Origin: Neobacillus pocheonensis
GTDB taxonomy: Bacteria > Bacillota > Bacilli > Bacillales > Cytobacillaceae
Length of the DNA: 64,000 nucleotides
Direction: 5' to 3'
Assembly (NCBI GenBank): GCA_023702235.1
Contig: JAMQCR010000001.1
Span: 3,224,001-3,288,000, forward strand
This document shows positions 18,075 to 28,367 of this stretch, in pieces. Each line of letters starts with the position of its first letter. The first letter of the stretch is position 1. The notes below the pieces were generated by a model. It worked only from the letters and a program-made list of their open reading frames with translations. It was not told the origin of the DNA and ran no database searches. Both the position numbers and the translations under genes were made by a program.

Positions 18075-19485
18075 CTATAAATACTTCCTGTGAACCCCTT
18101 TTCCATCATATGAAAACAGCATTTTCCTTTCTTCAATCATTGTTTCGATATGAACTGGTCTTCCCCATAGCTGCTGAATATATGGCAGCACTTTCTCAAG
18201 GTACTTAACATCCAGTTCAACGCCTTCATACCAATGTTTAAGATAAAGTTCGCCGTTTTTCAAAAAATCACCATCATTGACGGTAATGTAGGGAAACCCG
18301 CCATTAACGCGCATATTAACAAGCTGGTCACGGATTTGCTCCCATTGTTTGTCGACGATTTTGTAATCTCTTCCCTGCTTTTGGAAAAGATACATATCTT
18401 CCCTCATTACTAAATCCTTATTTAAATAATTTCGAAGAAACGAAATATCCGACTCAACTTCACGAACCTCAAACATTTTCTCTCGTCCTGAACCTGGCTG
18501 TACACCTCTTCGTATCATTTCTTCTGTAGGATTATTGTAACGTTCTTCAATATCCTCAAAGATCTTAATGCCAAGATAATATGGGTTAATCCCCGTTTTT
18601 GATGGCTGAACAACCCCAGCATTTAACTTTGCAAATTCAATCGATTCACCACTTGTTAAATCCAGTTCCCTAAGGATTCGTTGATGCCAGTAGGAAGCCC
18701 AGCCTTCGTTCATGATTTTTGTTTCTAGCTGTGGCCAGAAATAAAGCATTTCTTCACGCATCATTGTCAAAATATCCCTTTGCCAATCAGAAAGCTCCCT
18801 GCTATGGGTTTCGATAAATAATAATAAATCCTTTTCAGGCCTTCGGTGGGAATTTCTTTTTCCTTGGCTGGTTGGTCTCTTTTTTATCTGTTTCGTCTAA
18901 CTTCCACAAATCGTCATAGGGTGTTGAAACATGGTGCTCTTCCTCTTCCTCGTCATCTTCAATAGACCAAGCGAGCTTTGGTCTCATTAGCGAAGGATCA
19001 ATATGCTCATCAATCGCTAATACTGCATCAAGGAAGGTTTCTACTTCTTTTTTACCATACTGGATCTCGTATTGGTGGATTCTTTCAGCTGTTGCTGCCA
19101 TACTCTCAACCATATCCCGCTTTGTATTTTGAAAGCGAACATTGTTTTTAAAAAAATCACAATGGGCAAGAACATGTGCTACGATTAATTTATTCTGAAT
19201 AAGTGTATTAGAGTCCAACAAGAAGGCATAACATGGATTGGAGTTAATAACAAGTTCGTAAATCTTACTTAGCCCTAAATCATAATGAAGTTTCATTTTA
19301 TGGAATTGCTTTCCAAAACTCCAATGCGAAAACCGGGTCGGCATCCCATATGCTCCAAAGGTATAAATAATTTCAGCAGGGCAGATTTCATAACGCATCG
19401 GATAAAAATCCAAACCAAAACCACTTGCTATTTCAGTGATCTCACGAATGGAGTATTCGAGATCTTTTCGACCTTCCACATTCAT
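18075..19485 (-). pseudogene. spoVR: Stage V sporulation protein R, one frameshift
   Basis: The start at 19485 ([13 protein letters not shown]) begins the SpoVR domain ([46 protein letters not shown]). The frame breaks at about 18840, where CCGAAGGCCTGAA has one extra G; the next frame reads [23 protein letters not shown] and continues to the end ([24 protein letters not shown]). Joined length ~470 residues is normal. SpoVR acts in spore cortex formation. No second fault is seen, so a sequencing error is likely. Confidence 0.87.
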
Positions 19486-19564
19486 TAGCCATTCCCCCTT
19501 TTTCGTCTTACCACAATGTATGAAGTAAAGGTGGGAATGATGAAACAAGATAAAAAAACAATCG

Positions 19565-19642
19565 TTAATTAGGAGGACTAGATAATTTATATCCTGTTAA
19601 TTTGGAAACCTTTTTAGCCAATATAGATAACAATTTCAACAT
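19565..19642 (-). CDS. Possible 25-residue cationic small protein upstream of spoVR
   Basis: A short frame [17 protein letters not shown]... ending KLSSPPN, preceded by GGAGG at 19647-19651 (4 bases before the ATG). The first ~17 residues could form a basic amphipathic helix. It ends 80 bases before the spoVR start on the same strand. It is supported only by the ribosome site and composition; no family known to me. Confidence 0.4.
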   Translation of the reverse strand: MLKLLSILAKKVSKLTGYKLSSPPN

Positions 19643-19794
19643 AATACCTCCATTTTTCGATTTCAAAAAGGAAGTTTTTTATACTGGTAAAAGTTGAAAA
19701 TAGCATTAAATAAGGGTGTCCAACATTTTCTGTGAGTGTTCTCCTTAGAAAAACATAAAATAAATTCAACTCCTAATAAGGAGGAGATAAATAA

Positions 19795-20049
19795 ATGAAT
19801 AAGTTGGATTACGATCGAGCGTTGTATTATACACATCGATCCGAATGGGATAATTTGTTGATTTTAATGGTACGGACTAAAGATCAATTTTTATCAAAAC
19901 GGATCGAGCAATTCCTGCATGCCTACCATTTTGAACATGACTACACTGTTATTGAAAATAAACTATATTCTTTACTACGTTATATCGACCATGCAAACGA
20001 AATCGCAGAATCAGATACTAATGAGATACCGATGTATAGTCTTTCCTGA
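19795..20049 (+). CDS. yhdB: YhdB-like small protein
   Basis: An 84-residue soluble protein (DYDRALYYTHRSEWDNLLILMVRTKDQFLSKRIEQFLHAYHFEHD). The sequence and its position near spoVR match the YhdB family of Bacillus, whose function is unknown. Ribosome site AAGGAGGAG lies 8 bases before the ATG. Transcribed away from spoVR. Confidence 0.68.
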   Translation: MNKLDYDRALYYTHRSEWDNLLILMVRTKDQFLSKRIEQFLHAYHFEHDYTVIENKLYSLLRYIDHANEIAESDTNEIPMYSLS

Positions 20050-20113
20050 AAAGTTAGCAAATACAATTATTGAATGAGAAAATTTTTTCCAACCGGGCCA
20101 ATGAATTCCACCA

Positions 20114-20147
20114 AAAAACACGGCTTCCTTAGTAGGAAGCCGTGTTT
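20114..20147 (-). terminator. Terminator after pgcA
   Basis: Perfect 14-bp stem AAACACGGCTTCCT / AGGAAGCCGTGTTT; T run on the minus strand. It may also serve yhdB. Confidence 0.8.
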
Positions 20148-20183
20148 AATCATTTTTTATAAGCAAAAAGGCCATCTAAATAA

Positions 20184-21926
20184 TTATACTTGTTTTACCA
20201 TCTCTATTTTTTGATCAACAAGTTCCATAAAATCCTTTTTAATGGCTTCCAATTTTTTTCTGCTTGCATTCAGACTATCGCTATTTACTCCAAAGTAGAA
20301 TTTCACTTTTGGCTCAGTCCCTGATGGTCTTAGACAAACCCACGAGCCATCTTCAAACGTATATTTTAAAACATTGGACTTAGGTAAATCGATTTTTTCT
20401 TCTCCATTTTTCGTTACCCGGATACTTGTTAGGTAATCTTCAGATATAGCTGTTGTTAAAGCACCCAGGCTTGTTAATGGCTCCGAACGGAATGAAGCTA
20501 AAATGCGTTGAATCATTTCCGCACCTTCCTTACCTTTTAAAGTTAGGGAACGGAGTCCTTCTTGATAATAGCCATACTTTTCAAAAACCTGCAACATCCC
20601 TTCATAAAGAGAGATGCCTTGTTTTTTATAAAAAGCACAAACTTCTGTCGCCAAAATTGCTGCTTGGACAGCATCTTTATCTCGTACAAAGTCACCGATT
20701 AAATAACCATAGCTTTCTTCATATCCAAATAAATAGGTATGTTCTCCGGTGTTTTCATACTCGTTTATTTTTTCTGCAATGAACTTAAACCCTGTTAAAA
20801 CATCAACTGTTTCTAATTGATAGGAAGCTGCAATCGTCCTTCCAATTTCCGATGTTACGATTGTTTTTAATACAACTCCATTTTGAGGAAGAGTTCCTTT
20901 TTTCTTTTTCTGCGTTAGAAGATAATCAAGTAATAATGCACCTGTTTGGTTTCCAGTAAGAACAACATACTCGCCTTCATCATTAAGCACTGCAATCCCC
21001 AAACGGTCCGCATCTGGGTCAGTAGCGATTAATAAGTCTGCTCCAATATTCTTCCCATCACGAATCGCTAATTCAAATGCTGCATGTTCTTCTGGATTAG
21101 GACTCTTCACAGTAGAAAATTCTGGATCAGGAAGCTCTTGTTCCTTAACAACATTAATGTTCTTAAACCCTAGTGCTGCAAACGCATTACGAACTGGTTT
21201 ATTAGCCGTTCCATGAAGCGGAGTAAATACTACTTTAATGTCGGTTTCCTCAAAGAGTAAGGGATTCTCGGAAATAGTTTTTAACTTCTCAATATACGCA
21301 TAGTCAATTTCGGAACCAATAATTTTAATTAAACCAGCTGCTTTTAGACTATCTTCACTATCGACTTCAATTAATAATTCATTCTCGATTTCATTAACCT
21401 TGGAAATTACAATATCCGCACTGTCTGGTGGGAGCTGCCCGCCATCAGACCCATAAACTTTATATCCGTTATATTCTGGGGGATTATGACTTGCCGTAAC
21501 AACAATCCCGGAAAAAGCATTTAAGTACCGTAGTGCGAAGGATAATTCGGGTGTTGGTCTTAATTCATCAAATACATATGTTTGAATTCCTTTAGTAGCT
21601 AGCGTTTTCGCAGCTTCCATAGCGAATTCTGGAGATTTGTGGCGTGAATCAAATGCAATTACAACCCCGCGTTGTTTTGCTTCAACACCTTGTTCCTCTA
21701 TGTATGCTGCTAAACCCGCAGATGCTTTACGAACGGTATAGAGATTCATGCGGTTCGTACCGACACCAATTTCTCCCCTCATACCGCCAGTTCCAAATTC
21801 TAAATTTTTATAAAATGCTTCCTCAAGCTGTTTTTCATCTTTCTCTATTTCATCTAATTGTTTTTTTAATTCGTTATTTAACCCTGAAAATTCCATCCAA
21901 CTTTTTGCTTTTATTTTCCAATCCAT
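20184..21926 (-). CDS. pgcA: Alpha-phosphoglucomutase
   Basis: A 580-residue phosphohexomutase, the length of B. subtilis PgcA (YhxB). It has [10 protein letters not shown]-like N-terminal loop ([17 protein letters not shown]), the phosphoserine loop [16 protein letters not shown], the metal loop [13 protein letters not shown], the sugar loop [10 protein letters not shown] and the phosphate loop [12 protein letters not shown]. It interconverts glucose 6-phosphate and glucose 1-phosphate for UDP-glucose, teichoic acid and glycolipid synthesis. Ribosome site AGGAGGG precedes the ATG. Confidence 0.93.
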   Translation of the reverse strand: MDWKIKAKSWMEFSGLNNELKKQLDEIEKDEKQLEEAFYKNLEFGTGGMRGEIGVGTNRMNLYTVRKASAGLAAYIEEQGVEAKQRGVVIAFDSRHKSPEFAMEAAKTLATKGIQTYVFDELRPTPELSFALRYLNAFSGIVVTASHNPPEYNGYKVYGSDGGQLPPDSADIVISKVNEIENELLIEVDSEDSLKAAGLIKIIGSEIDYAYIEKLKTISENPLLFEETDIKVVFTPLHGTANKPVRNAFAALGFKNINVVKEQELPDPEFSTVKSPNPEEHAAFELAIRDGKNIGADLLIATDPDADRLGIAVLNDEGEYVVLTGNQTGALLLDYLLTQKKKKGTLPQNGVVLKTIVTSEIGRTIAASYQLETVDVLTGFKFIAEKINEYENTGEHTYLFGYEESYGYLIGDFVRDKDAVQAAILATEVCAFYKKQGISLYEGMLQVFEKYGYYQEGLRSLTLKGKEGAEMIQRILASFRSEPLTSLGALTTAISEDYLTSIRVTKNGEEKIDLPKSNVLKYTFEDGSWVCLRPSGTEPKVKFYFGVNSDSLNASRKKLEAIKKDFMELVDQKIEMVKQV

Positions 21927-22163
21927 TTGTTTCCCTCCTAAGATGTTTTCACTTTACATTGTTTCTAAGTTCATGTTTGTTACTCCTTTAAAAATCGTCT
22001 AATTTTATCCGACAAATTTCGCAGGACCCTTTCCAACAATTGAATTTAGAAATTAGTAACAAGTATAATTACTCATTCTTTATTTTATATTTTCCTTCTA
22101 CAAGTGTACAAGGGACAAATAAAAAAAGCCAGCAGATGCAGGCTTTAAACTTATTGAAAAAGT

Positions 22164-22562
22164 CTATATTAGCAGTTCATTGGCCGCCTTTGTATATACA
22201 CTAAACATGCTGTTTTTCATATTTTTCGCTTCTACGAACTGATCAAAATCAAACGGAAAGAATAAACCAAATTCTTGAAGGTTCGATACATTTTTTTCAA
22301 AAAGCGAAGAATAATGATCATGGAGTACAGCGGATTCTAGGATAGAAATGATGGTCTGCATACTAGCCATTACTTGAAAAGCGTCTTTTAATGTACTGAA
22401 GTCCTCAAAATGCTGAACAGAAGTATCCAGCACTTTCAGATCCTCAAATTCACTAATTTCATCATCTGTGAAATAGAGTGGAAAAACAATCGAATAAATA
22501 TACCTCACAAGCCCATTGATTTCTTCTTCTTGACTTGGTGTCGAGGCAAAAACAATTTTCAC
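22164..22562 (-). CDS. yhcU: YhcU-like protein of unknown function
   Basis: A 132-residue protein starting MKIVFASTPSQEEEINGLVRYIYSIVFP. In B. subtilis a similar protein, YhcU, is encoded next to the pseudouridine synthase YhcT, as here, although divergent in this genome. No signal peptide or catalytic motif is evident; likely cytoplasmic. Confidence 0.7.
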   Translation of the reverse strand: MKIVFASTPSQEEEINGLVRYIYSIVFPLYFTDDEISEFEDLKVLDTSVQHFEDFSTLKDAFQVMASMQTIISILESAVLHDHYSSLFEKNVSNLQEFGLFFPFDFDQFVEAKNMKNSMFSVYTKAANELLI

Positions 22563-22705
22563 TATTAACCCACCTTTGCCAATGCTTTTATCTGTCGTAT
22601 TATATATGATAAGGATAACATAGATAGGTATAAGAAATGGGTGGTAATTATAACCACGGTTAACACCCTGAAAGAGGATTCATTAAGAGAATGAAGGAGT
22701 AATAT

Positions 22706-23628
22706 ATGCTGAATATGAAACGAAAGGGTAACTGGTTTGAATTAATTATCCCTGAAAATTGGGAAGGAATTACAATAGATAAGATTTTCCGTAAAGTGTG
22801 GGATTCGCCTAAAAAATTAACTCATTTCTTCCGGATGACAGATAGGGTATTAGTGAATGGAGAACGTCCAAATTGGAATCAGCCGCTTTCAGCTGGGGTG
22901 AAAGTCCATATTAAATTAGTTGAAGATGGAGAAATAACCGTTACTCCTAGTTTTTTTGATATTCAAATCCTTTATGAAGATGATCATATTATTGTCTTCA
23001 ATAAACCACCATTCATGAATACTCATCCAAATGACTCAAATCTTGATCATGATACTCTTATGAACGCTGCGGCTTTTTATTTGCAAGCAAAGGGTGAAAT
23101 CAGAAACATCCGCCACATCCATCGATTAGATCGAGATACGACAGGAGCCATTCTTTTTGCCAAGCATTCATTAGCCGGTGCAATTCTTGATAGGATGCTG
23201 GAAAAACGAGAAATTAAAAGAACCTACCTGGCAATTGTACAGGCCAATTGAGGACAAAAAGGGGTACCATTCGCGAGCCTATCGGACGTGATCGACACCA
23301 TGCTACGAAAAGAAGAGTATCACCATCTGGACAGGAGGCTATTACCCATTATCAGGTGATTAAAGAGGAAAAGAAAGAACAAATATCATATGTAAAATGT
23401 TGGCTTGACACGGGGAGAACCCATCAAATTCGTGTCCACTTAAGTTATTTAGGCCACCCACTGATAGGAGATAAATTATATGGTGGGAAACCAGTTGTGA
23501 AGCGCCAAGCGCTCCACGCAGTAAAGCTTGAATTTATACATCCTTTTACAAACGAAAAAATTACTTGTCACGCACCGTTTATCGATCATCCACCAATTTT
23601 TCAGGATATTGACATTTTTTCCATTTAA
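22706..23628 (+). pseudogene. yhcT: RluA family pseudouridine synthase (YhcT-like), one frameshift
   Basis: The first frame (22706-23242) contains the fold start, the strand ILYEDDHIIVFNKPPFMNTHPN and the catalytic motif RHIHRLDRDTTGAILFAK, where the Asp is the nucleophile. At about 23243 the reading TYLAIVQ-G-Q-LRTKRGTI needs one more G (CAGGGCCAATTG expected). The second frame carries TGRTHQIRVHLSYLGHPLIGDKLYGG. Joined length ~307 residues is normal. It would isomerise uridine in rRNA or tRNA. The ribosome site AAGGAG is at 22694-22699. Confidence 0.85.
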
Positions 23629-23642
23629 TTTTATTCAAAAGA

Positions 23643-23669
23643 AATCGCCTCCAGAAGGAGGCGATTCTT
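23643..23669. terminator. Bidirectional terminator between YhcT-like and GlsB genes
   Basis: AATCGCCTCC-AGAA-GGAGGCGATT followed by CTTTCT. Confidence 0.75.
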
Positions 23670-23672
23670 TCT

Positions 23673-23930
23673 CTATCTATCCGTTTTTCTGAATCCTCTC
23701 ATAATTAAACTTAGGAGGAAGACAAGAACAACGGCCCCTATAATCGCTGGAATAATCGCAAAGTTGGAAACATGTGGCCCCCAATTCCCTAAAATTAAAG
23801 AACCAAGCCATGCTCCAACAAATCCAGCAATAATATTACCAATAATACCACCCGGAATATCTCGTCCAACAACTAGACCTGCTAACCAGCCGATAATTCC
23901 TCCTACGATTAATGACCAAATAAAGCTCAT
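23673..23930 (-). CDS. GlsB/YeaQ/YmgE family stress-related membrane protein
   Basis: An 85-residue protein with three membrane helices and the glycine-rich GGIIGWLAGLVVGRDIPGGIIGNIIAGFVGAWLGSLI pattern of the transglycosylase-associated family. The start at 23930 (MSFIWS) has AAGGAG upstream; a GTG three codons earlier is less likely. Function unknown; related genes are induced by general stress. Confidence 0.85.
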   Translation of the reverse strand: MSFIWSLIVGGIIGWLAGLVVGRDIPGGIIGNIIAGFVGAWLGSLILGNWGPHVSNFAIIPAIIGAVVLVFLLSLIMRGFRKTDR

Positions 23931-24312
23931 TAAAAACACTCCTTTTTAGATTACATTATTGACTTAATCACATGCTTACTGTTAAGTCCTCAAGCAGTTT
24001 AAAATAAAACATACCCTATTAAATCAGCACGTTATTTCAATACTACTTGTACCTTTAAAGTACCCAACTTTATTTTAATTAATCATCTAAAATACGCTGA
24101 CCTTTTGAGACAAGGAATACATATATACTGAAATTTTGGCAAAAGTTAAATATTAATAAATTGTTTTGTTCGATAAAGAGCAGTTAGTATTCAGAAAACT
24201 CTAATGTTAAGTTTTTGTAAATTCGATCTGAAATTTCTTCTTTTTTCGACATTTTTCATATAAAATTAGTTCGTTTGGTGTACATCTTTTGAAAAAAATG
24301 GGGGTCAAATAA
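23931..24312. other. AT-rich intergenic region upstream of the phosphate transport genes
   Basis: 382 bases without a convincing gene on either strand. A TATAAA-like -10 lies near 24259 and the ribosome site GGGGGT at about 24300. No clear Pho box was seen. Confidence 0.4.
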
Positions 24313-24930
24313 ATGGCAATGAAAAAGACTGACAAGTTCTCAGTTTTACTAAGTAAAATATCAAAAAACTCTAAAGAAAGTGTTAATTTTTTTACAGAAT
24401 ACAAATTAAAAAACATAAGTGATTTAAAGATTTTTTCTGAAAAAATGAAGGAATATGAATCAAAAGGAGATTCCTTTGTTCACGAAGTAATCAAAGAACT
24501 AAATGATGCCTTCATCACGCCTATTGAACGGGAAGACATTCTCCACCTTGCTATGAGCATGGATGATGTTCTTGATGGTCTTGAAGGATGTGCTGCATTA
24601 TTCGAAATGTACTCTATAACGCAAGCAGATGAGTTTATGCAAAAGTTTGTTGAAGCTATTCAAGGTAGTGTTCATGAAATAGACATAGCGGTTGATCTGC
24701 TTTCCAATAAAAAGTTACTTCAAATCAGAGAACATGCCATAAAAATAAAAGATTATGAATCAAAATGTGATAATATCTTAAGGCAATCCATTAAACATTT
24801 GTTTACAGTTGAAAAAGACCCAATTCGTATTATTCAATATAAGGAAATTTACGAAACTCTAGAAGATATCGCTGATTTCTGCCAGACTGTTGCAAATACT
24901 CTTGAAACAATTATTATGAAAAATGCATAA
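24313..24930 (+). CDS. PhoU-like DUF47 family protein (YkaA type)
   Basis: A 205-residue helical protein of the DUF47/PhoU-like family (EYESKGDSFVHEVIKELNDAFITPIEREDILHLAMSMDDVLD, KDYESKCDNILRQSIKHLF). The repeated E-x-x-x-D motifs bind metal clusters in PhoU-type proteins. It is 11 bases upstream of the Pit transporter, the standard ykaA-ykaB arrangement, and probably controls that transporter. Confidence 0.88.
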   Translation: MAMKKTDKFSVLLSKISKNSKESVNFFTEYKLKNISDLKIFSEKMKEYESKGDSFVHEVIKELNDAFITPIEREDILHLAMSMDDVLDGLEGCAALFEMYSITQADEFMQKFVEAIQGSVHEIDIAVDLLSNKKLLQIREHAIKIKDYESKCDNILRQSIKHLFTVEKDPIRIIQYKEIYETLEDIADFCQTVANTLETIIMKNA

Positions 24931-24941
24931 GGAGCAAAAAT

Positions 24942-25943
24942 ATGAGCTTTATTCTAATCTTAACGATTTTAATTGTCATTGGTTCCCTTGCATTTGACTT
25001 TATTAATGGTTTCCACGATACAGCAAATGCGATTGCTACCTCCGTATCGACGAAGGCTTTAAAACCGAGACAAGCTATTCTTTTAGCAGCCGTAATGAAC
25101 TTAATTGGAGCGATATCGTTTACTGGTGTTGCTAAAACGATATCAAAGGGTATTGTGGATCCTTTTACACTACATAATGGGTCGGTTGTCATTCTTGCAG
25201 CATTAATTTCTGCAATTGCTTGGAACTTGATTACCTGGTATTTTGGAATTCCAAGCAGTTCGTCCCATGCCATTATTGGTTCAATTGCAGGGGCTGCAAT
25301 TGCTGCAGAAGGTTTTCACATACTCAACTACAGCGGTTTTTTAAATATTCTTGAAGCACTTATACTTTCTCCAATATTAGCATTTGTGGTTGGATATATT
25401 CTTTACAGCATTTTTAAAGTGGTATTTCGGAATTTTAATTTAACAAAAACGAATCGAAGCTTTCGTTACATTCAAATAGCAACAGCAGCATTGCAATCAT
25501 ATTCACATGGTACAAACGATGCCCAAAAATCGATGGGGATTATTACGATGGCTCTTATTGCCAACAAAATTCTTCCTGCAAATGCAGATATTCCTTTTTG
25601 GGTACAAGCTTCCTGTGCAATTGCGATGGGACTTGGTACTTCGATTGGTGGGTGGAAAATTATTAAAACCGTGGGCGGGAAAATCATGAAAATACGCCCA
25701 ATTAACGGAGTTGCTGCTGACTTAACTGGTGCAGCCATTATTTTTGGTGCTACTTATATCCATTTACCAGTAAGTACAACACATGTTATTTCTTCTGGGA
25801 TTCTAGGTGTTGGTTCTGCCCATCGGATTAAAGGGGTTAAGTGGGACACGGCTCAACGCATGATTATTACTTGGGTTATAACCCTTCCTATTACAGCAAT
25901 TATTGCAGGTCTTTGTTATTTTATTCTGAATCTTGTTTTTTAA
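24942..25943 (+). CDS. pit: Inorganic phosphate transporter, PiT family
   Basis: A 333-residue membrane protein with two inverted PiT repeats: DFINGFHDTANAIATSVSTKAL near the N-terminus and SHGTNDAQKSMGIITMAL in the second half. Also WYFGIPSSSSHAIIGS and HLPVSTTHVISSGILGVG. It should bring in metal-phosphate by cation symport. Ribosome site AAGGAG is just upstream; the gene is co-transcribed with the DUF47 gene. Confidence 0.93.
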   Translation: MSFILILTILIVIGSLAFDFINGFHDTANAIATSVSTKALKPRQAILLAAVMNLIGAISFTGVAKTISKGIVDPFTLHNGSVVILAALISAIAWNLITWYFGIPSSSSHAIIGSIAGAAIAAEGFHILNYSGFLNILEALILSPILAFVVGYILYSIFKVVFRNFNLTKTNRSFRYIQIATAALQSYSHGTNDAQKSMGIITMALIANKILPANADIPFWVQASCAIAMGLGTSIGGWKIIKTVGGKIMKIRPINGVAADLTGAAIIFGATYIHLPVSTTHVISSGILGVGSAHRIKGVKWDTAQRMIITWVITLPITAIIAGLCYFILNLVF

Positions 25944-25956
25944 ATTTATGGATTCT

Positions 25957-25988
25957 GAGGATGAAACGTATGTTTCATCCTCTTTTTT
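25957..25988 (+). terminator. Terminator after the phosphate transport operon
   Basis: GAGGATGAAAC-GTAT-GTTTCATCCTC followed by TTTTTT. Confidence 0.9.
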
Positions 25989-26061
25989 ATCGAAAACACT
26001 TCTAAATGGAATCCTTTTTCATATTTTTTATGTAAAGGGACGAGGTTTGGGGTGATAACAT

Positions 26062-26636
26062 TTGAAACAAAAAATGGCAGCTCTTCTAATTGGAAGTTTA
26101 TTGTTAAGCCTTGGTGTTAATGGGTTTTTAGTCCCATACCACCTGCTTGACGGTGGAGTAATTGGCTTAGGGTTAATATTCCATTACTTTTACGGCTGGC
26201 CTACTGGTTTATGTATCATTATTTTAAGTCTTCCACTTTATGTTTTGGCTGGTTCTTTGAGAGACGCTATTTCTTTTATAGCCTGCATGGACTGATTATT
26301 TCCTCGTTTTGCATAGACCTATTTTCATTTATTAATGGGACAATTCATCTTGGAATTTTACCAAGTACCATGGTTGGCGGTTTACTCGTTGGAATTGGCA
26401 TTGGGCTTATGCTTCGTTATGAAACCAGTACAGGCGGAACAGACTTACTTGCGCAACTATTAACCAAATTTACCTCCATTAATATTGGAATTATTATTTT
26501 TTTGATTGATGGTCTCGTGATTACAAGTGGAATTCAAGTAGTCGGATTAGAAAAGTTCTTTTATTCATTTTTAACTATCTTATGTGTTGGTCTAATGACC
26601 ACTGTAACGGTTAATCATAGAGCAGAAATACATTAA
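26062..26636 (+). pseudogene. YitT-like (DUF161) membrane protein, one frameshift
   Basis: The frame from TTG 26062 (KQKMAALLIGSLLLSLGVNGFLVPYHLLDGGVIGLGLIFHY) breaks at about 26252, where LPLYVLA should continue WFFERRYFFYSLHGLIIS in the next frame; one base (probably T) is missing. The second frame has LRYETSTGGTDLLAQLL, typical of the family. Joined length ~190 residues and five or six helices; the C-terminal DUF2179 domain of larger YitT proteins is absent. Function unknown. Confidence 0.75.
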
Positions 26637-26661
26637 AAATACATGATGTATCCTTATAAAA

Positions 26662-26701
26662 AAGAAAGAACCAACAATGGAAATATCTGTTGGTTCTTTT
26701 C
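26662..26701. terminator. Bidirectional terminator between the YitT-like gene and proC
   Basis: AAAGAACCAACA pairs with TGTTGGTTCTTT, T run after. Confidence 0.8.
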
Positions 26702-26724
26702 TCTCTAACAACACAATTTAATTG

Positions 26725-27531
26725 TTAGTTGCTTAACGATTTTACCTTTGTTGTACAGCCTTCCATTGCAGCTAATACAGAACCTCGAAATTGTTTTTCC
26801 TCAAGGACTGTTACTGCTTCAATCGTAGCACCACCTGGTGTGCATACATTATCTTTAAGTGCCCCTGGATGCATGCCGGTTTTTAGAACCATCTTTGCTG
26901 CACCTAGAACTGACTGTGCTGCTAGACGATATGCTTTATCCCTTGGTATCCCCTGCCTGACACCTCCATCCGCCAATGCTTCGATAAACATATAAACATA
27001 AGCAGGTGATGATCCACTAATTGCTGGAACCGCGTCCATCAGTTTTTCCTCAAGACGTTCTGTTTTTCCGAACGTATGGAAAAGATGCTCGACCTCTGCT
27101 AATTCATCTTCCCTAAGATAGTCATTTGAACATATCGCACTCATTCCCTCTCCTACTAATGATGGGGTATTTGGCATTGTACGGACAGCTTTTACTTGAA
27201 AGCCAAAGGATTTTTCAATATTTGCTAGTGTAATTCCCGCAGCAATTGTCACAATGATTACATTTTGTTTAATCACAGATTTAATTTCTTCAATTACATG
27301 TGCATGCAGATCCGGTTTCACAGCTAGAATTAAAATATCCGCCATTCTAGCAACTTCTTTATTATTAGATGTTGAATTAATCCCGTATGTATTTCTTATT
27401 TTTTCAAGTGTTTTTTCAGAAATAGCACTTGCCATGATGTTTTTATGAGAAATCATATTTGAATGAATGATTCCCTCTATCATTGCCTGTGCCATTTTAC
27501 CAGCGCCAATAAATCCTATCGTTTTATTCAT
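26725..27531 (-). CDS. proC: Pyrroline-5-carboxylate reductase
   Basis: A 268-residue enzyme. The N-terminus IGFIGAGKMAQAMIEGI is the NADPH-binding Rossmann loop; AVKPDLHAHVIEEI, VRTMPNTPSLVGEGM and the C-terminal signature PAISGSSPAYVYMFIEALADGGVRQGIPRDKA follow. It makes L-proline from pyrroline 5-carboxylate. Monocistronic; one of possibly several ProC isozymes (ProG/H/I type) in a Bacillus genome, so which one is uncertain. Confidence 0.93.
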   Translation of the reverse strand: MNKTIGFIGAGKMAQAMIEGIIHSNMISHKNIMASAISEKTLEKIRNTYGINSTSNNKEVARMADILILAVKPDLHAHVIEEIKSVIKQNVIIVTIAAGITLANIEKSFGFQVKAVRTMPNTPSLVGEGMSAICSNDYLREDELAEVEHLFHTFGKTERLEEKLMDAVPAISGSSPAYVYMFIEALADGGVRQGIPRDKAYRLAAQSVLGAAKMVLKTGMHPGALKDNVCTPGGATIEAVTVLEEKQFRGSVLAAMEGCTTKVKSLSN

Positions 27532-27618
27532 ATAAATTCACACCCTATCATCTATGTTTCATATATCATCATACTCAATTAAAAGGAGAATAAAAATAAA
27601 AACTAGTGAACAAAAATA

Positions 27619-27644
27619 CGATTTCCAACGCACCTAAGGAAATC
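27619..27644 (-). terminator. Terminator after the DUF3189 gene
   Basis: CGATTTCC pairs with GGAAATCG; on the minus strand TATTTTTG follows. Confidence 0.6.
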
Positions 27645-27658
27645 GCATTTAAAACTAA

Positions 27659-28171
27659 TTATTTATACATCTCATTTTCTAAGATGATCACGTTTTCATT
27701 AAAAGAGGTTTTTCCTATTTCTTTCGTATTTTCAACCAACCGAAAAACATTGTCACAGCATTGTTTAGCACCTTTCACTAATAAAGGTACCCCTATAAAG
27801 TCAATTTTTATTCCTCTTGAGAAAAACCCACCTAATGTCATCGCCGGAGGGACAGTTGGTGATGTATTAGAAAAGATGATTTTTTCATCGAATTTAAACT
27901 TTTCTTGTAATAATAAACTCATTTCTTTTAATGCAGGGACAAGGAGTTTATTCTTTTTTCTCCCAATTGTATACACTAGATTCCCATCTTCATCGGTCCC
28001 GTGAAGTATCAGTTTTCCAAAATCCGCATGCGTTAATTTATTAAAGAATTTAACATTTAAAATTTCTTCCGTCGTCAGCTTTCTTTCTGACTGAGGTAAT
28101 TGTTTTAAATGGTAAGCGGCAGCCATGGAAGTGGTATGTGTTCCACCATAATCATTATAGATATAAATCAT
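27659..28171 (-). CDS. DUF3189 family protein
   Basis: A 170-residue protein starting MIYIYNDYGGTHTTSMAAAYHLKQLP, then HADFGKLILHGTDEDGNLVYTIGR and TSPTVPPAMTLGGFFSR. This fits the DUF3189 family found in spore-formers. No enzyme activity is known. The start at 28171 keeps AAAGGA at a proper distance. Cytoplasmic. Confidence 0.7.
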   Translation of the reverse strand: MIYIYNDYGGTHTTSMAAAYHLKQLPQSERKLTTEEILNVKFFNKLTHADFGKLILHGTDEDGNLVYTIGRKKNKLLVPALKEMSLLLQEKFKFDEKIIFSNTSPTVPPAMTLGGFFSRGIKIDFIGVPLLVKGAKQCCDNVFRLVENTKEIGKTSFNENVIILENEMYK

Positions 28172-28256
28172 AGGTATCATCCTTTATCATTTCATCTATG
28201 TATATTATGGACATATATTCCAGTACTAATTCGATTGATCCTATTTATCCAATTAA

Positions 28257-28291
28257 AATAGAAGCTTGCGCATAAGCGAAAAGCTTCTATT
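28257..28291 (-). terminator. Terminator after deoC
   Basis: AATAGAAGCTT pairs with AAGCTTCTATT; TTTTAATT follows on the minus strand. Confidence 0.65.
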
Positions 28292-28367
28292 CTTAACAAA
28301 ATACCAAGAACTATGCCAGCTGGTAAACCCATTTAGATTTCCTTCATTTAAAGGCCCTCATTTTAAA

